NCBI RefSeq assembly: GCF_025698545.1
Contig: NC_068575.1
Span: forward strand, 50,353,980 to 50,417,979
Direction of reading: 5' to 3'
DNA length: 64,000 nt
DNA from: Gossypium raimondii
Lineage: Eukaryota; Streptophyta; Magnoliopsida; Malvales; Malvaceae
Shown here: piece after piece, positions 14,339 to 26,715 of the stretch
How positions within the stretch are numbered: position 1 is the stretch's first letter
How the letters are laid out: every line of letters starts with the position of its first letter
The notes under the pieces: model-generated
Seen by the model: only the letters and a program-made list of their open reading frames with translations
What the model was told of the DNA's origin: nothing
The model's database searches: none
Position numbers and translations under genes: made by a program

Positions 14339-15990
14339 AGCAATCCTATGGATGGATCAGTTCCAACAGCAAAGGGTTATGCTAGGTTGGGTTTGGATGT
14401 CCTCGTAACAGCAATGTACAGGTACTAATGATTTTCAGAGGTAGGCAGGTTTGATATTACAGCTATTACATGTTAGGTTGGCATATTAGGAAAAACTAAA
14501 ACATTTGGAATTGTCATATACTGTTGTAATACTATAATGATGATAAATGCTAACCCCTGTCTAGCATCGTTGTTCAATTGGTTTTTTTAAAAGTTTGACT
14601 CTCTCTATCCCAATACACCCTCTGTTGATTGAAAATTATTTATGGATGGACTACCTTTTACAGCTAGCTGTCTGTTGGTGCTTGGCTCTGTGAACTGTTT
14701 GGATTATGTACTTTTTCTTTTCCTTTGTGTTTACTTATTTGGTATCAAAATTTCCTTCAACTTGAATGGGGAGTAGACACTAAAGGAACTTTGGGTTGTA
14801 TGCAGATGAAGCTGGTTATTCTACGGGGGCATTGCCATGCGGAAAGAGGTGGTTTCTATTTGCAGGTTAGAAATTCACAGAAAGAATGGACCTTTTCTCT
14901 TTCTGTTTTTACTTCTTGGGTTTTTGGGAGATTTTATGTATATTACCAGTGGTCTAGACTAGAGCATTGGGAAGATGGGGACGGAATATAGAGGCATTTT
15001 GTACATAATAGGTCACATCTCCGATTTCTTGTACTTCCTTGCCCTCCCTTCCTTTCATGGTGTCCCTGCTCGTATGCATAGGGGAGGGGAAGTCTTATTT
15101 CATTTTACCCCCAGTAGATCAGTGCCATGTATTATTTACCCTTTCCAGATCAAGTGGGTAGCAATGAATGATTGTTATGGGCAAAAAAGCCTTCGGAAAT
15201 TTTGTGAATATATAATATAAGGTTTGTTTCTGGTGCGCACTGGTTGGTGTAAGTATCCAGATTATGATGGGCGTTTGTGACTGCCATTTCATGGCCACTC
15301 GAATGAATTATTGCTGTAATTTGTGTACCACTCAAATTCTCATAATGCAACAACCACCCTTTAATTGCTCATCTTTTCCATTTGTTGATGTGTCTATTAA
15401 TTGAATCACGAATCATTTGAACGTCCACTGATGCTTTGGGTTTCTCGCATTAGTTATTCAGATGTGTTCAACTTCAAATTTATTGTCTTGCCTATCTCCA
15501 CATACACCCAAACATGTGTTGGTTCAAAGCTTGATGTTTTCCAACATTACTGGAATGTGAACAATGTCGAAGCTGTGATCATGGACAGGAAATACGCTTC
15601 AAGGCTCTTGTATTACAAGACAAAATCAGGCAGTAGCATATTCTGTAACAGTGTCGCCGAACTTTTGAGAGCAAGAGGCAATAAAAAAATACAGCAGGGA
15701 TGTAATGCAACACGGCAATCCCTATCTTTACATAATCATTCAAAAAATAATGGCTAGGGTTGATCCATGGAGCACAAAGAAGTCACTGGTATATACCAGC
15801 AGTCATTTTAGACTAGCACAGCTAAACCACCGACTCAAAGTAAGGTTCCAACTTTTCAAAATGTTAAAACACCAACACAAACAAGTGCGAAGTGCAACGT
15901 GAATAATTCCGGGAACATCATACATTCTTCCCGCAAGATATATATACATATATATAAACAGTTGCCCTGCAAAAATCTTGATTGTATGAA
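14339..15990. other. EAF1 3' region and convergent intergenic spacer
   Basis: The start of this stretch is the presumed EAF1 3' untranslated region. A possible splice donor (CAG|GTACTA near 14420) suggests a 3'UTR intron. The downstream neighbour is transcribed toward it. Open frames such as 15401-15757 plus have no recognisable domain or codon pattern, so I do not call them genes. Confidence 0.5.
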
Positions 15991-16013
15991 ACCCGAACCT
16001 GCTCCGAGATTCT

Positions 16014-16850
16014 TCAGGAACCCAATTTTTGATCCACCTTGCTTGAGCCGAAACTCGCTGAGATCACATCCACAAATTTCTTATTTGCATCCAGTATCAT
16101 CTCAATCCTTGTGTTCTCCATTTCCATTCTTAATCTTTCAGTTTCTCGCATCATTTGCATCCTTTTCCTTTCTACCCACATTAGCTTCTCACCAAATCTC
16201 CTTATTTCCACTGCTAGTGCCATTCCCTTGTTCTCTTCCTCCATTGCCACAACTGCCACGTCATTATTCCCCTCCTCTTCCCCTCTAATCCTTTTCCTTC
16301 CCCCGCTTAAGAACCCAGAAAACCGGTTCACAGCACTCGGCCGTCGCAATATATTGTTAATACTGCGGCTTTTACTGAACTGGTTGTTTTCTTCATCATC
16401 ATCATAATAATAATCTCTATAGTAATTATTCCCAGCTTCATGTCCATTTTCGGAATAGAATTTTAGCCCTCTGGTAGGAACCAAGGAAGCCAACGGTCGA
16501 GCCGAGATAGTCAAAGGCTCGTGCTCGAGAGCTTCCATGGCGTCGTAATAAGGCCAATGGGCTCCCGAAGCGAGACCTTGGCGTTCAGAGCGGTAACGAC
16601 GGCGGAGCTTCTCCATCTTGTGACGGCACTGGAGAGCGGTTTTGGCGGGTGAATCGTCTAAGTGGCCGCAGCGTACAGCGACGGTTACAGCTACCTCTTG
16701 CCACTGCCAGGCTTTGAGTTTGCTGCGTTGGAGAGAATACCATTTTTCTTGGTAGGCTTGGATTAGGTTGAGAGTTTCTTGGTGTGTCCATGGAAGGGGT
16801 TGGCGCTTTTTTCCGGGTGTTGGGTCGGCCGCCGGAGATATATTTGACAT
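16014..16850 (-). CDS. Trihelix transcription factor, single exon
   Basis: Intronless frame of 278 residues from the ATG at 16850 (MSNISPAADPTPGKK). An upstream in-frame ATG at 16883 would add 11 residues, but the downstream start is followed at once by the expected Pro/Lys linker. A trihelix (Myb/SANT-like) DNA-binding domain occupies about residues 18-95: PWTHQETLNLIQAYQEKW (helix 1), LKAWQWQEVAVTVAVRC (helix 2), CRHKMEKLRRRYRSER (helix 3), with the hallmark tryptophans in helices 1 and 2. The C-terminal half has an acidic Asp/Tyr stretch, a basic GGRKRIRGEEE segment and a long amphipathic helix (WVERKRMQMMRETERLRME). That layout is typical of the ASIL/SIP1-like trihelix group and serves dimerisation in the family. 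It should act in the nucleus. It is convergent with EAF1 and in the same direction as SEC14. Confidence 0.88.
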   Translation of the reverse strand: MSNISPAADPTPGKKRQPLPWTHQETLNLIQAYQEKWYSLQRSKLKAWQWQEVAVTVAVRCGHLDDSPAKTALQCRHKMEKLRRRYRSERQGLASGAHWPYYDAMEALEHEPLTISARPLASLVPTRGLKFYSENGHEAGNNYYRDYYYDDDEENNQFSKSRSINNILRRPSAVNRFSGFLSGGRKRIRGEEEGNNDVAVVAMEEENKGMALAVEIRRFGEKLMWVERKRMQMMRETERLRMEMENTRIEMILDANKKFVDVISASFGSSKVDQKLGS

Positions 16851-16883
16851 TTTAGGGGGAAGATTTGGATTCCTAAACCTCAA

Positions 16884-18071
16884 ATTTTGGAGAAGAGGGT
16901 GGCGGTGGAGTAGAGTGGGTCGGTTATATTTTAGTTTTTCCGTTTTTTACATTTTAATTGAGGGCCAATTTCTTTGCCTAGCCAATGAGATTTATTACAT
17001 TATTATTTATAAGCTTGCTTTAATCTTGTTTTATTTTTGAAATTTGTTGCCTAAAAGATTTAATCAAGTAGTAATAGTTTCTTCACTCATTGCTGTAATT
17101 GACTATAATCCTTTGTATTACAATTTATACCCATCTACATTCATCTTTCCAAAATTCTGTATAAATTAAAAGTCACAAAGCATCACCAGTTTTCGCAGCA
17201 CCTCTCTAACTTAGCCCCTTAACACTTGGCTTTTACACGAACTTACCTGCTCTTTTCAATGCTATGCGAGTGAGGTCAAGAACGGCTCTTTTCAACTACT
17301 TTGTCAGAAAGTTTATTTCAATGATCATCTCGCAACTGTCTTGCATCAACCTTGACTGCCCATTTCAAGGCCACACAAAAACAAAAATGAGATTCAATGT
17401 TCTATATAGGATCATACAAGTGAGAGTGTGATGTAAAAGAGTTAGTCAACCTGATTGAAGCTGTCAAGAGAGATAGATATCCAACTCCTGCTCTTATATA
17501 TAGCATTTTTGAGAGACAAAACAAGACAGCATATTGGCTACCAAAGCTAAACCAGCGTCACCCAAGCAATTTCATCTTTCTGGGTTCAATGGTTTGTAGT
17601 TTCTTCCCCAACATGAAAATTTCCCCTGTTAATGTCATACTCAATACCATCAGAATAAGCGCCTTATTTGAACACATCCACAGGCACTCTTCACTTAATC
17701 TATTCCATATTTAGAAGTTAAAAAAAAAAAAAAGAAGCATTTTTTTGTTGGTCATGCACCAAGCAAGTTCAGTTTTCTCTATTAGACAAAGGGGACAGAG
17801 TTTTACTCTGAACCTGGCCAACCAGATTACTTGTCTTCAATTTCATACAACACAAAATAGTACTTGTCTTCAATTTTATACAACACAAATCTTTGTGTTT
17901 GGAAAGCTTGGGTTAAAGCACTAGATTGTAACAGCTTTTATTGTCGTGAAGAATCTATATGCTTAATACCATATTTCCTTTGGCTCTAACAAAATGGATA
18001 TATCAACAATTCCAAATATTCAGGTATATGCTGCGGTTGAACAATTACTGTCACCAAATTACTTTCCTACA
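16884..18071. other. Intergenic: trihelix promoter and SEC14 3' flank
   Basis: No gene is supportable here. The right part is the presumed 3' untranslated region of the SEC14 gene. A near-direct repeat (ACTTGTCTTCAATTT followed by ATACAACACAAA) occurs twice, near 17830 and 17863. Confidence 0.5.
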
Positions 18072-21000
18072 CTAACAGTTAAAATCCATTCTTATCTTCC
18101 TAAGGAAGATTCCCAGTTCTATATTTTCTTCCCCAAGAAAATAGGAACTTACAGCTAAGTTGCACTCCTTTAAGTGCTCCAACAACTCAGCAAGTTCTAC
18201 TTGTTTTGATGCAGTTGTAAATAATGCCTACAAAAGATCAAGTCCGTGTTCAGCAACCATGATTTATGAAGGCACAAAAACTGGCTGCAATAAAGACTAA
18301 AGAGTAGAAAGAGGTCCTACTTTCTTAGTTCTCTGTAAATCTTGTTCCATGGATTTAATCCGATTCAATGATTCAAGAAGCATGTCCTCTTTTTCAGGAG
18401 GAATATTTGCAGGCTTGTTATACAGCTTGGTTACCATTGTTTCTAAATTTTGTAGCCTCTGCCAACATGGACGGAGCAAGTCCTCTTCTGCTTCTGTCAA
18501 AATTCCATTTTCTGTAGACCCTGAACCTGCCATCTGGTCATTTGACTGGTTTTCTGTTTGTTGTTTCGAGTCTTGTGCTTTCAGAAATCTTCCCAGTCCA
18601 GGGACTAAGAAATATATAAATGCTAACAATTTGAGTACAAAGTGAGTAAAAAAACTTGTCACATGGTGTACAAGCTTCTTTCCTGCATTTCTGGGACTAA
18701 CATCGGTAGTTATGTCATCTGAAAACAGCACAAAATTAAGATGTAAAAGCTTGCGGCATTAGAAAAAATTAGCATTGCCATTAAGAAGTTTTAATACTGA
18801 GAAAGAGGAGATAATGATCTTATGTCAAGAAAGCTTCACTAGAAATCTTCGTGTCAAAACTTGAAATGTTGAAGGTGAATACAATTATACAAGTTCAAAA
18901 CTAGAATGGATGGTGAAATCAGATAGATAATTACAGGCTTCCACATCTTAATCAAGCTTGGCTAATTGATCAAGCTTTCCCGACACATGGAAGCATATGC
19001 TAGGGCTACTATTTTTACTTTTACTTTAAGCCACCTTCATTGGCCTATATGATAATCATTTACCATGATATACAGCAACTATGTCTTAAAAATTTAGGAG
19101 ACACACCAAAGTTTGATTGGGGATAGAAGTTCATAACCATCATGGCCAAAGAAACCACACACAACTACCAACTTTCATATGTTAATAGTGTGGATGATTG
19201 GACATAATTCTTCCAGTACCTTTCCGAGACTAATTATTGCTACTAGTTATGCTTTAATGGCCCCATTCTTGGTCCAAATTATGGTTTTTACTATGAGATC
19301 GTAGGAACATCTCACAAGGACATATAAGAAAATTACCACAACATGTGCCCCGACCAGATTCAATGATCTGATATAGATCAACAGACAACAACGGAAACAC
19401 AAATATGATGTCCAATTAGGATAAGTGAGTAATCACTCACTTGTTGAACTAGCTAGAGTTCTTGCAGCGTTTTCTGGTTTGCTAGTACCATACAAAGAGT
19501 TAGGACCACTCATCCTTTCCTGGCACAAGGATCAATAAATATTAAATAATATTTCACAAAAGGAAACAAGGATTATAAACTCTAATAAATAAGTTCATAA
19601 CCAAACTTAAAATAGAAGTCAGAAAGATGATGATTACTTCGTTGGAAAGTGACACTAACTGCATGAAATCTGAAGTATCTAGCCTCACATCAGAAACGCA
19701 AGATATTTCACTAGTTGCAACCTGCCAAAGAACCAATTAACTTGGAACATGATGCATAGCTAAATAATGATAAAATGACAGTACTCAAAGAAATTGATGA
19801 ATATAAAAGGTAGTGAAAGGAACCTTAGTGGACAAAAACTTGACTTCCAAATTGTCATTCTCAGAACTTTCTGTTTTCCTCAAGTACAAGGCATAACCCA
19901 AGTGTGTCAACTGCAAGTAGATTACCGGCAATCAGTTTTAGCTTAAAGCATAAAAAATAATAACAACCATGGCATTTCTCAGACATCAACATGTCTAAAC
20001 AGAGAAGAGTTCTACTAAATGCTTCAATTATTTATTCATTTTCCTTCTAAATGCTGATAAGGGTCCTACCTTCATTATTTCTGGGTTTTTCCAGGGTCCC
20101 TTATCAGATCTAAGACACCCGCCATCATTAGGGCATGAGCAAGTTCCACCAAGAAACTCTGGCAATTGGCTGCTTGGGAGATTTTCCACAAACAAGTTTA
20201 GTTAGAAAGTCCAAAAACAAGCAGACAGTAAGATAATTCGGTAGTAATAAAGAAGTCGCAACCTTGGCTCAATAATCTCCAATAATTTAGTATGGAATTT
20301 GTTCCCAAGAACCTGTATGGTGAAAGAAAATTGCTTGATTAGTAAACCAACCTCCAAAACAAAAATCCTGCATCAAAATATATTTGTTTATGATCACTTG
20401 TTTCAATATTTTTCTACATGAATTTTTGCAGTAGTTTTTGGATCAAGAAAGCCTCTTGCAGTGTTCCATAGTATTTTGAATCTGCTTCCAGCATTAACTA
20501 TGTACATTTGATGTAGAGTCTGAGGAGAGAATTATGATGTTAGCAACAATAGAGAAATATATACATAAATAATATATATATATATTCATTCAGCTTAATG
20601 AAACAATTAAGACACCTCAGGATAGTTGTCACCATCAATTTTCTGCATGCGCATCACAAGATCATTTGCAACCTTGCCAAAGCTCATCCAGTTCTGCATA
20701 ATGAGGGAAATAATGAGATATATGATACAGCATGAAATGCATATGTTCTGTGATTGATGAATACTGACCAACCCCTGCACATCTAATATTGTCGTTGTAC
20801 AATCTATAGGCTTCTTGGCAGCCATAGAACAGGCAGGAAACTTCTCCAAGAAAGCCTTCTCAAAGCCCTGCACATGATAGTTTAAAAATCTTTCAACTGT
20901 AGTGACCTTCATCAGCTTGCCAACGTCAATTTTACCAATTCTTTCAATATAAACAGGGTGCCCCTGTTTGTCCACACCATGGTAACCATGGGGGTAACAC

Positions 21001-23148
21001 TGGTGAACTTCTTCGTATTCATCAAACACAAAATCCTGCATATGCATCACAGCATATGTTAAAACTATGATACCTGAAACTGTTACCAGCATGAAAGAGA
21101 GACAGCACACATCCTTCATAAACAACAAGATATACAAAGTTGCTATTTCCATCATTTAAATTTCTACTGCACTTCTTATGATTTGATGAAGTTTAAAAAT
21201 AATAGAAGGAGCAGTTTACCTGTACAATAGTATCCACACCATTCTCATTTCTCCAGTTCAGCATATCTTCCCACATCTGGATAGTTTTGTCAAGGTCAAA
21301 CTTCCTTGCTTTCAAGAATCTGCAAAAACAAATTCCAGATTTTTAAATGAATGAACACTGTTGAATGGAGGCTTTTGAATATATGATTTCTTTTTCTTCC
21401 CTCTTTTTTTTTTTTTTTTTAAATTTTGGATAAGCTGGAATAAAATTTTTTTTTTTTTTAAATATAATGTTTAGTGGAGTTAAGTTTCCACTTCTATGTA
21501 TACTGGTTCTGAGAGTATAGTCCAGGGTTAACTGGGGAGTCACCAGCTCATCAAAGCAGTCTCCGTTACATCATGCTTCACAACAAACCCCGCAGATGAA
21601 TTTGCATTATGTCCATCAAGATACTCAGAGTTCGAAGTTAAAAATCTTAGTTTTATTAGAATAAGAGTCTACTCATAAATCCTCCGAGTTAGGCAGTAGC
21701 TTTTTAAATAAATCATTTATATAAGATACATTTCTCTAATCCTTGCTGCTAAAAATTTGATGACCAAAACTAGTACACTGCCCAAAACTCAATAAAGGGG
21801 GCAGTTGCAGTTCATGAAATAAGTAAATTGAAGATGGTTTGATATAGTACACCAAGAAATGAACCACCAATTATGCAGCCAAGAAATCATTCTGATATTT
21901 ATATTCAAAAATTCCAATAAATTTCTTCACTAGAAAACCTAGACCCTAAAGGAGAAGCTGCATGAGCCATGAGGTGTGGAAAACATTTTTTCCTGATCAA
22001 TTAATCTTTCTTTTTCATTTGAATCCAATTTTGTTAGATCTTTATTTTGAGCCAGAATTTCAATAGTGGCATCCAAAATTCCTTTAGAAACTCAGGGATG
22101 TAATGATGAAAAAATCCAAAAATTGCCTTCTAGATTCCAGATTATGAAATTGTTAAGTGGAATTATCCGCTTTGGGTTTCTGTGGTCTTATATTCAAATT
22201 GAGCCCTCCATCTATTTCCAGTTGTTTTAGGTTACATTCTAATATAGTATCTGAGCCAAGGATTGTTATGTTCTTCCTGCCTAACCCTATATAAGGTTGA
22301 AAACCACTTGCAAGGCTATCCATATGTAAGCCTGTTAAGCTACAGACAAGGGGAGTGTCAAGTAGTACAATCACACCTCTTCTAAGTGTTGGGAATTATT
22401 ACAGGTCTTATGTTCAAGTTGGACCCACCAGCTACCGTCAATTGGATGTTTGACGAAAGTAATAAAAAATTACCAAGGAAAGGCCACAGAAAATGATGAA
22501 AATTAGAGAACAAATGGAAAATGTTGTTCACAGCAATAAACATTTATAAAATTTTCTTAAAGTCAATTGATGGGTAGCATTATTCAAGCTATCATTTGTA
22601 AATTTTAAAACAGCACATGTTTGGTTCAAAGGGATGATCTCATCTCTTATCAACATGGTTAATGCGAAGTGCCCACGCATATGAATAACATAACTTCCTT
22701 CCAGAAACTGCAGTACAAGTCTACTGGTTGTTTACCTTAACAAAGTGTAGTAATCATCATGACGTGAGGGAAGCTGGTCCTTTGCAAGCAACGCCTGGCG
22801 AAAAGCTTTGACAGCCTTTTCCTCCTCCGCATCCCTTACATCCTCGATAGAAATTGCCGTGTATTTGCAATCAGACACGCGTCCGCCACGCTTCTTAAGG
22901 CTATGAGTTAGCTTCGTCGAAGCAGTCATCGCTTTCTTTTTCAGAGATCTCCCTCGTCCCCTCCTCCTTTTCTCGTCTTCAGACGTCTCAATATCCAAAT
23001 TCGCATCCTTGCTAAACTTCTCACTTTCTTCAAATGCAATTAACTCTCCTGGAACTTTTAAAGAAATTGAAAAACCAATCCAGGAATCACCATTTTGATC
23101 TCGAATTTGAACAAAAGTCAGTAAAATTAAACATAACTTACCAGGCAT
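18072..23148 (-). CDS. SEC14-nodulin-type phosphatidylinositol/phosphatidylcholine transfer protein
   Basis: Thirteen exons on the minus strand in my model: 23148-23142, 23054-22736, 21319-21220, 21035-20769, 20693-20616, 20519-20418, 20312-20263, 20169-20070, 19910-19824, 19721-19638, 19519-19441, 18718-18321 and 18227-18072. The sum is 1827 nt (608 aa). Exon 1 codes for only seven bases (ATGCCTG). The N-terminal region is basic and acidic ([12 protein letters not shown]). A CRAL-TRIO N-terminal helix region lies at about residues 85-137 ([20 protein letters not shown]), then the CRAL-TRIO/SEC14 lipid-binding fold at about 150-325 ([44 protein letters not shown]). A hydrophobic nodulin-like segment lies near residues 447-470 ([19 protein letters not shown]), and a C-terminal coiled coil follows ([14 protein letters not shown]). 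Plant members exchange PtdIns for PtdCho and feed phosphoinositide signalling at membranes; the nodulin-like tail targets membrane. The end is uncertain because the last exon contains an internal GTAAGT. Confidence 0.9.
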
Positions 23149-24815
23149 TGTAATTTTATCCTCGATCACGATCAGAATTGTATCTGCAACCAAACAGAAT
23201 CTGAAAATCTCAGGAATAACAAAAGAAGTTAGTTTTACATGCTAGAAAAACTTTCAGATCTGTTCGATTCACTTTTACAGCTCGTTGTTGTTAAAAAAAC
23301 GACGAAATTGACCAAAAAAAAAATCAAGCGGCAATGGACAAAAAGGACATGAATCGGCATACAGAGAGAAAAAAAAAGATTATTACTAGTCAGAAACAGG
23401 ATCGAAATTAAATTACGTCAGATCCAACAACGAATATCAAAACAAACACAATTAAAAGAAGAAAAAAAATCCTTCAATGGAATCATTAATGTATCAATAA
23501 ATAACAATACAGTTTATAAAAATATATATCCAAATATACCTTGAAAAAAAAACGTATTCACTTCACACGAATTGAACGAGATTAAATTCACGAAAAACGG
23601 ATGATTGAATTTCTCAGATTCTCTCGTTATTCTTTATGTACGAAAATATTTTTTATATATAATAATCCAAACCATATATAAGAGGATATGAGCAAAAGCC
23701 ACTACTTTAGGAGGTTACAAGGGCGGGCTTTTTCTCTCTATCGTTTTCAGAATAAAATAATTATTGGTGTTTTTTTTTTTCCTCTTTTGGGTTAGTTAGC
23801 TTGGGAACGTAGCAGAGGCGTGTCGTTGTCAAAAAAGGTTTTTTTTTCTTAGATTATTTTAAAAAGAAATCATCGTTTTCGGAGACCGAAATTGGAAGTT
23901 GAAACGTAGTAACGTAGCGTGAAACCGCCGCTTCAGCTACTCAAGTGGCGGAGATTCCGATGACGACTTAACGTTTGCTTTGGGCTTTATTCCTAAAGAG
24001 GGAGGGAAGCGGGGTTTCGACGGTTAGCTAATGGAGGATGAGATTAGAGATAGTTAGGTGCAAAGGAACAAACCCAAATGGGAAACTGATTTTCTTTTCT
24101 TTTGTGTATTTGTACTTATACACGAGGAAAACCAATAGAAAACGTTTGGCATCAAACATTTCATATGCCACGTGGGTTTAGCTTTTGTCATTTTCTTAAG
24201 TTATAATAAATCATGTGATAAAATCTCAAACTCTTCTACGATGTTAGAAATTTGTATTATTAATATATCAAATAATTATCTTATTATTTAAATGTTTTAT
24301 TAAATTTGTTTCACTTATTTCAAAAAATTATTAAAATTTACTCTTTTACAAAATGTTACAGTAAGGGTGCTTATGTTATTTTATTTTATTATATGAAATC
24401 TGGAAAATATATATTTGATGGGTTTAAATTTAAATCTATATGATTTTTAACATCTCAACATTATAATTTTCACTGAAGTTTAATTTGTTTTTATATTAAA
24501 TTTTAATAAATATATTTGTTATAGAACTTTTTCCCATATATCATGGCGTGTTATAATCTAATATTTAAAATTTAATTAGAACAGTGGTTAAAGTTTCCGC
24601 TTAACATTTAGACAAAAGGGTTCAAACTTCAGAATGTATCTCCTCTTCCTAATATTGCAATGATAAAATGTATTATTATTATCTTATAAATCGTTATTAG
24701 TATAACTCTTTAACAAAGTTAAGAATTTCACATACTTTTCTTATTTAATTTTATTTTTAAAATTTTATTTGTGGAATTATAATTTTGTAGATATATTGAT
24801 ATTATTAGATGTAAT
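23149..24815. other. SEC14 5' leader/promoter and AT-rich intergenic sequence
   Basis: Minus-strand leader of the SEC14 gene to about 23600, probably with a leader intron. After that comes AT-rich sequence with no coding signal. Confidence 0.5.
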
Positions 24816-25402
24816 TAGAGTTGTCTATGGGTCGGGTTCGGGTTGAGCCAAGTGAAAAATTAAGGCCTATTTTCTAGGCCCAACCTATAAAATGGGCTTA
24901 AATTTTTGCCTAAATTTGACTCGGATAAAAATGTTAAAACCCGAGCCTGGTCTGTCCGCAGATATTAAAATTTTTTATATAAAAATAAATTTAAAAAATA
25001 TAATACATCAAATACACTAATAACATTAAAATAAATGTTTCCCAATAAATGAAAAAATATTCTTAAATAACACTAAGATAAGTGCAACTTAGCAAGCAAA
25101 TATCTCTATATTAGTGGTAAAATTAATAATAAAATAAAAGTTATACAATATCCAAACAATAACAACAAAATAGTAACAATATAATAGTGAAATGATAGCA
25201 AAACAATGAAAACACAATGGCAAAACAATAAAAAAAATAGCATCAGGTTTTTTTTTTCTTTTTGCAAATTCAGGCTAGGCCGAGCTTGGGCCAAAAAAGC
25301 TTACCCGAGACCTGACCCATTTTTCTTATCCAAACCCATTTTTCGGGCCTATATTTTTTCTTAAACCCTCCCATTTTTCAAGCAGGCCTTCAAGCTGGAC
25401 CA
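24816..25402 (+). mobile_element. Non-autonomous DNA element (MITE-like), copy A
   Basis: A 587-bp non-coding element beginning TAGAGTTGTCTATGGG and ending in GGCCTTCAAGCTGGACCA. It is flanked by a perfect 8-bp duplication GATGTAAT (24808-24815 and 25403-25410; a ninth base, A, also matches). GC-rich ends carrying GGGTCGGG- and GGGCC-type words enclose a strongly AT-rich core. The same family recurs in inverted orientation at 36126-36754. The 8-bp duplication and a YARNG-like start would fit a hAT-type element; this superfamily call is tentative because the right terminus does not mirror the left well. Confidence 0.7.
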
Positions 25403-26089
25403 GATGTAATGATAAGACAGTACACTTATAAGGAGAGAACTCATATTCAAACCTTAAAGATGATGAACATCAAGAATACCTTAACTCCACACACACACAA
25501 AATCAATCATCATGAAAAAAAATCAATTTTGTTTTTAAAATTACAACTTACAAATATATCACTTAATTCAACAGAATATGGCGAAATGAGTTATAGGTTT
25601 CTAATCTTATTTGTGAAAATAAAAATTTTGTGAAAAATTCTTTTGTTCTAAATTACAAGTATATTGGTGATTACAATATGTATATATATCCTTTTTAGTA
25701 TGGTTTTCTTTTGGGTTTCTTTGGCAATTGTTGTATCCTTTCCCTCTAAACGTTTGTTTCTTTCTATTTTGGTTGGCACGTAGCAGATTTATAAAGGTTT
25801 ATAATTCATGAGTGACAATTGTGTCAATCCATTTTCACCATCCATTGAGATTCTCTAGTTGGCCATTAGTATCTTGCTATCTTGGTTTCATTGACTGATG
25901 GCCATTAACCCTTTCACTTCTATTTCAATGAATAATCATAAAGGTAGAAACGTTAATGATTCCTCCTTTTGACACAATCTATATTTTGAAGTAAATTGCA
26001 TACAACACCCCTCTATTCAGTTTGAATAAAACCAAATAACTTATTCTCTTCCACCTCTTCTCCTCCAAAGATGAACAAAAATTCAATCA

Positions 26090-26710
26090 AAGATTACAGT
26101 TAGCCTAAAAGCAATGAATTGAATGGTTCGTCATATGAAGACAACCTAATGCAATATTCAGTGGAAGCAAAGCTCCAACCATTAATCATTGTGGCCGTTA
26201 GAAGGGGAATTGTTATTTTATTTGATCAAGAAGATTTAGCCCTTAGCAATGCTCCTTGAGCCACTATTTGGTTGCTTATATGTATGATTTCAAATAATTT
26301 TTTATGTGGCTACTCAAAATGCTAGTAAATAGGGTATGGAATCTACATTGTCATGTCTTGGTCTTCTCTAGGAATGATACTTTTTTCGTACTAAGGTTCA
26401 ATAACATCTTTGATTTGCATTTCGTCCACAAGGAGGGGTCTTGGGTGCTTGATGGTTCGCTATTAATGACGGCTAAATGGAACCCTAATATCTCCCCTAG
26501 CTTGGACTTGTTATCTTTCTTGTTGTTAGCTTTGATGTCACAAGCTTTTGATACAACAACATTTAAAATGTACAAGCTAAAGGGTCTTATTTAAGCCATA
26601 AAAACTAGGGGAAGGTTATGTCTTAGCTTTGTGAAAAAAGATAGGGATTATAAAGGTTATACATTTTCATTAAAAGACAACAATTAAATTATAGTGAATT
26701 GAGAGATCAT
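26090..26710 (+). mobile_element. LINE (non-LTR retrotransposon) ORF1 N-terminal fragment, decayed
   Basis: The plus frame 26304-26594 includes NRVWNLHCHVLVFSRND and HKEGSWVLDGSLLMTAKWNP, which match the DUF4283-type N-terminal region of plant LINE ORF1 proteins. The upstream frame is broken by stops and shifts. The element is interrupted at 26711 by a solo LTR and resumes at 29897 with later ORF1 sequence in the same orientation. Confidence 0.65.
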
Positions 26711-26715
26711 TGGTT

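Noticed and set aside
15401-15757. 118-residue plus-strand frame after EAF1
   Set aside because: No recognisable domain and no codon pattern; located in the EAF1 3' flank.
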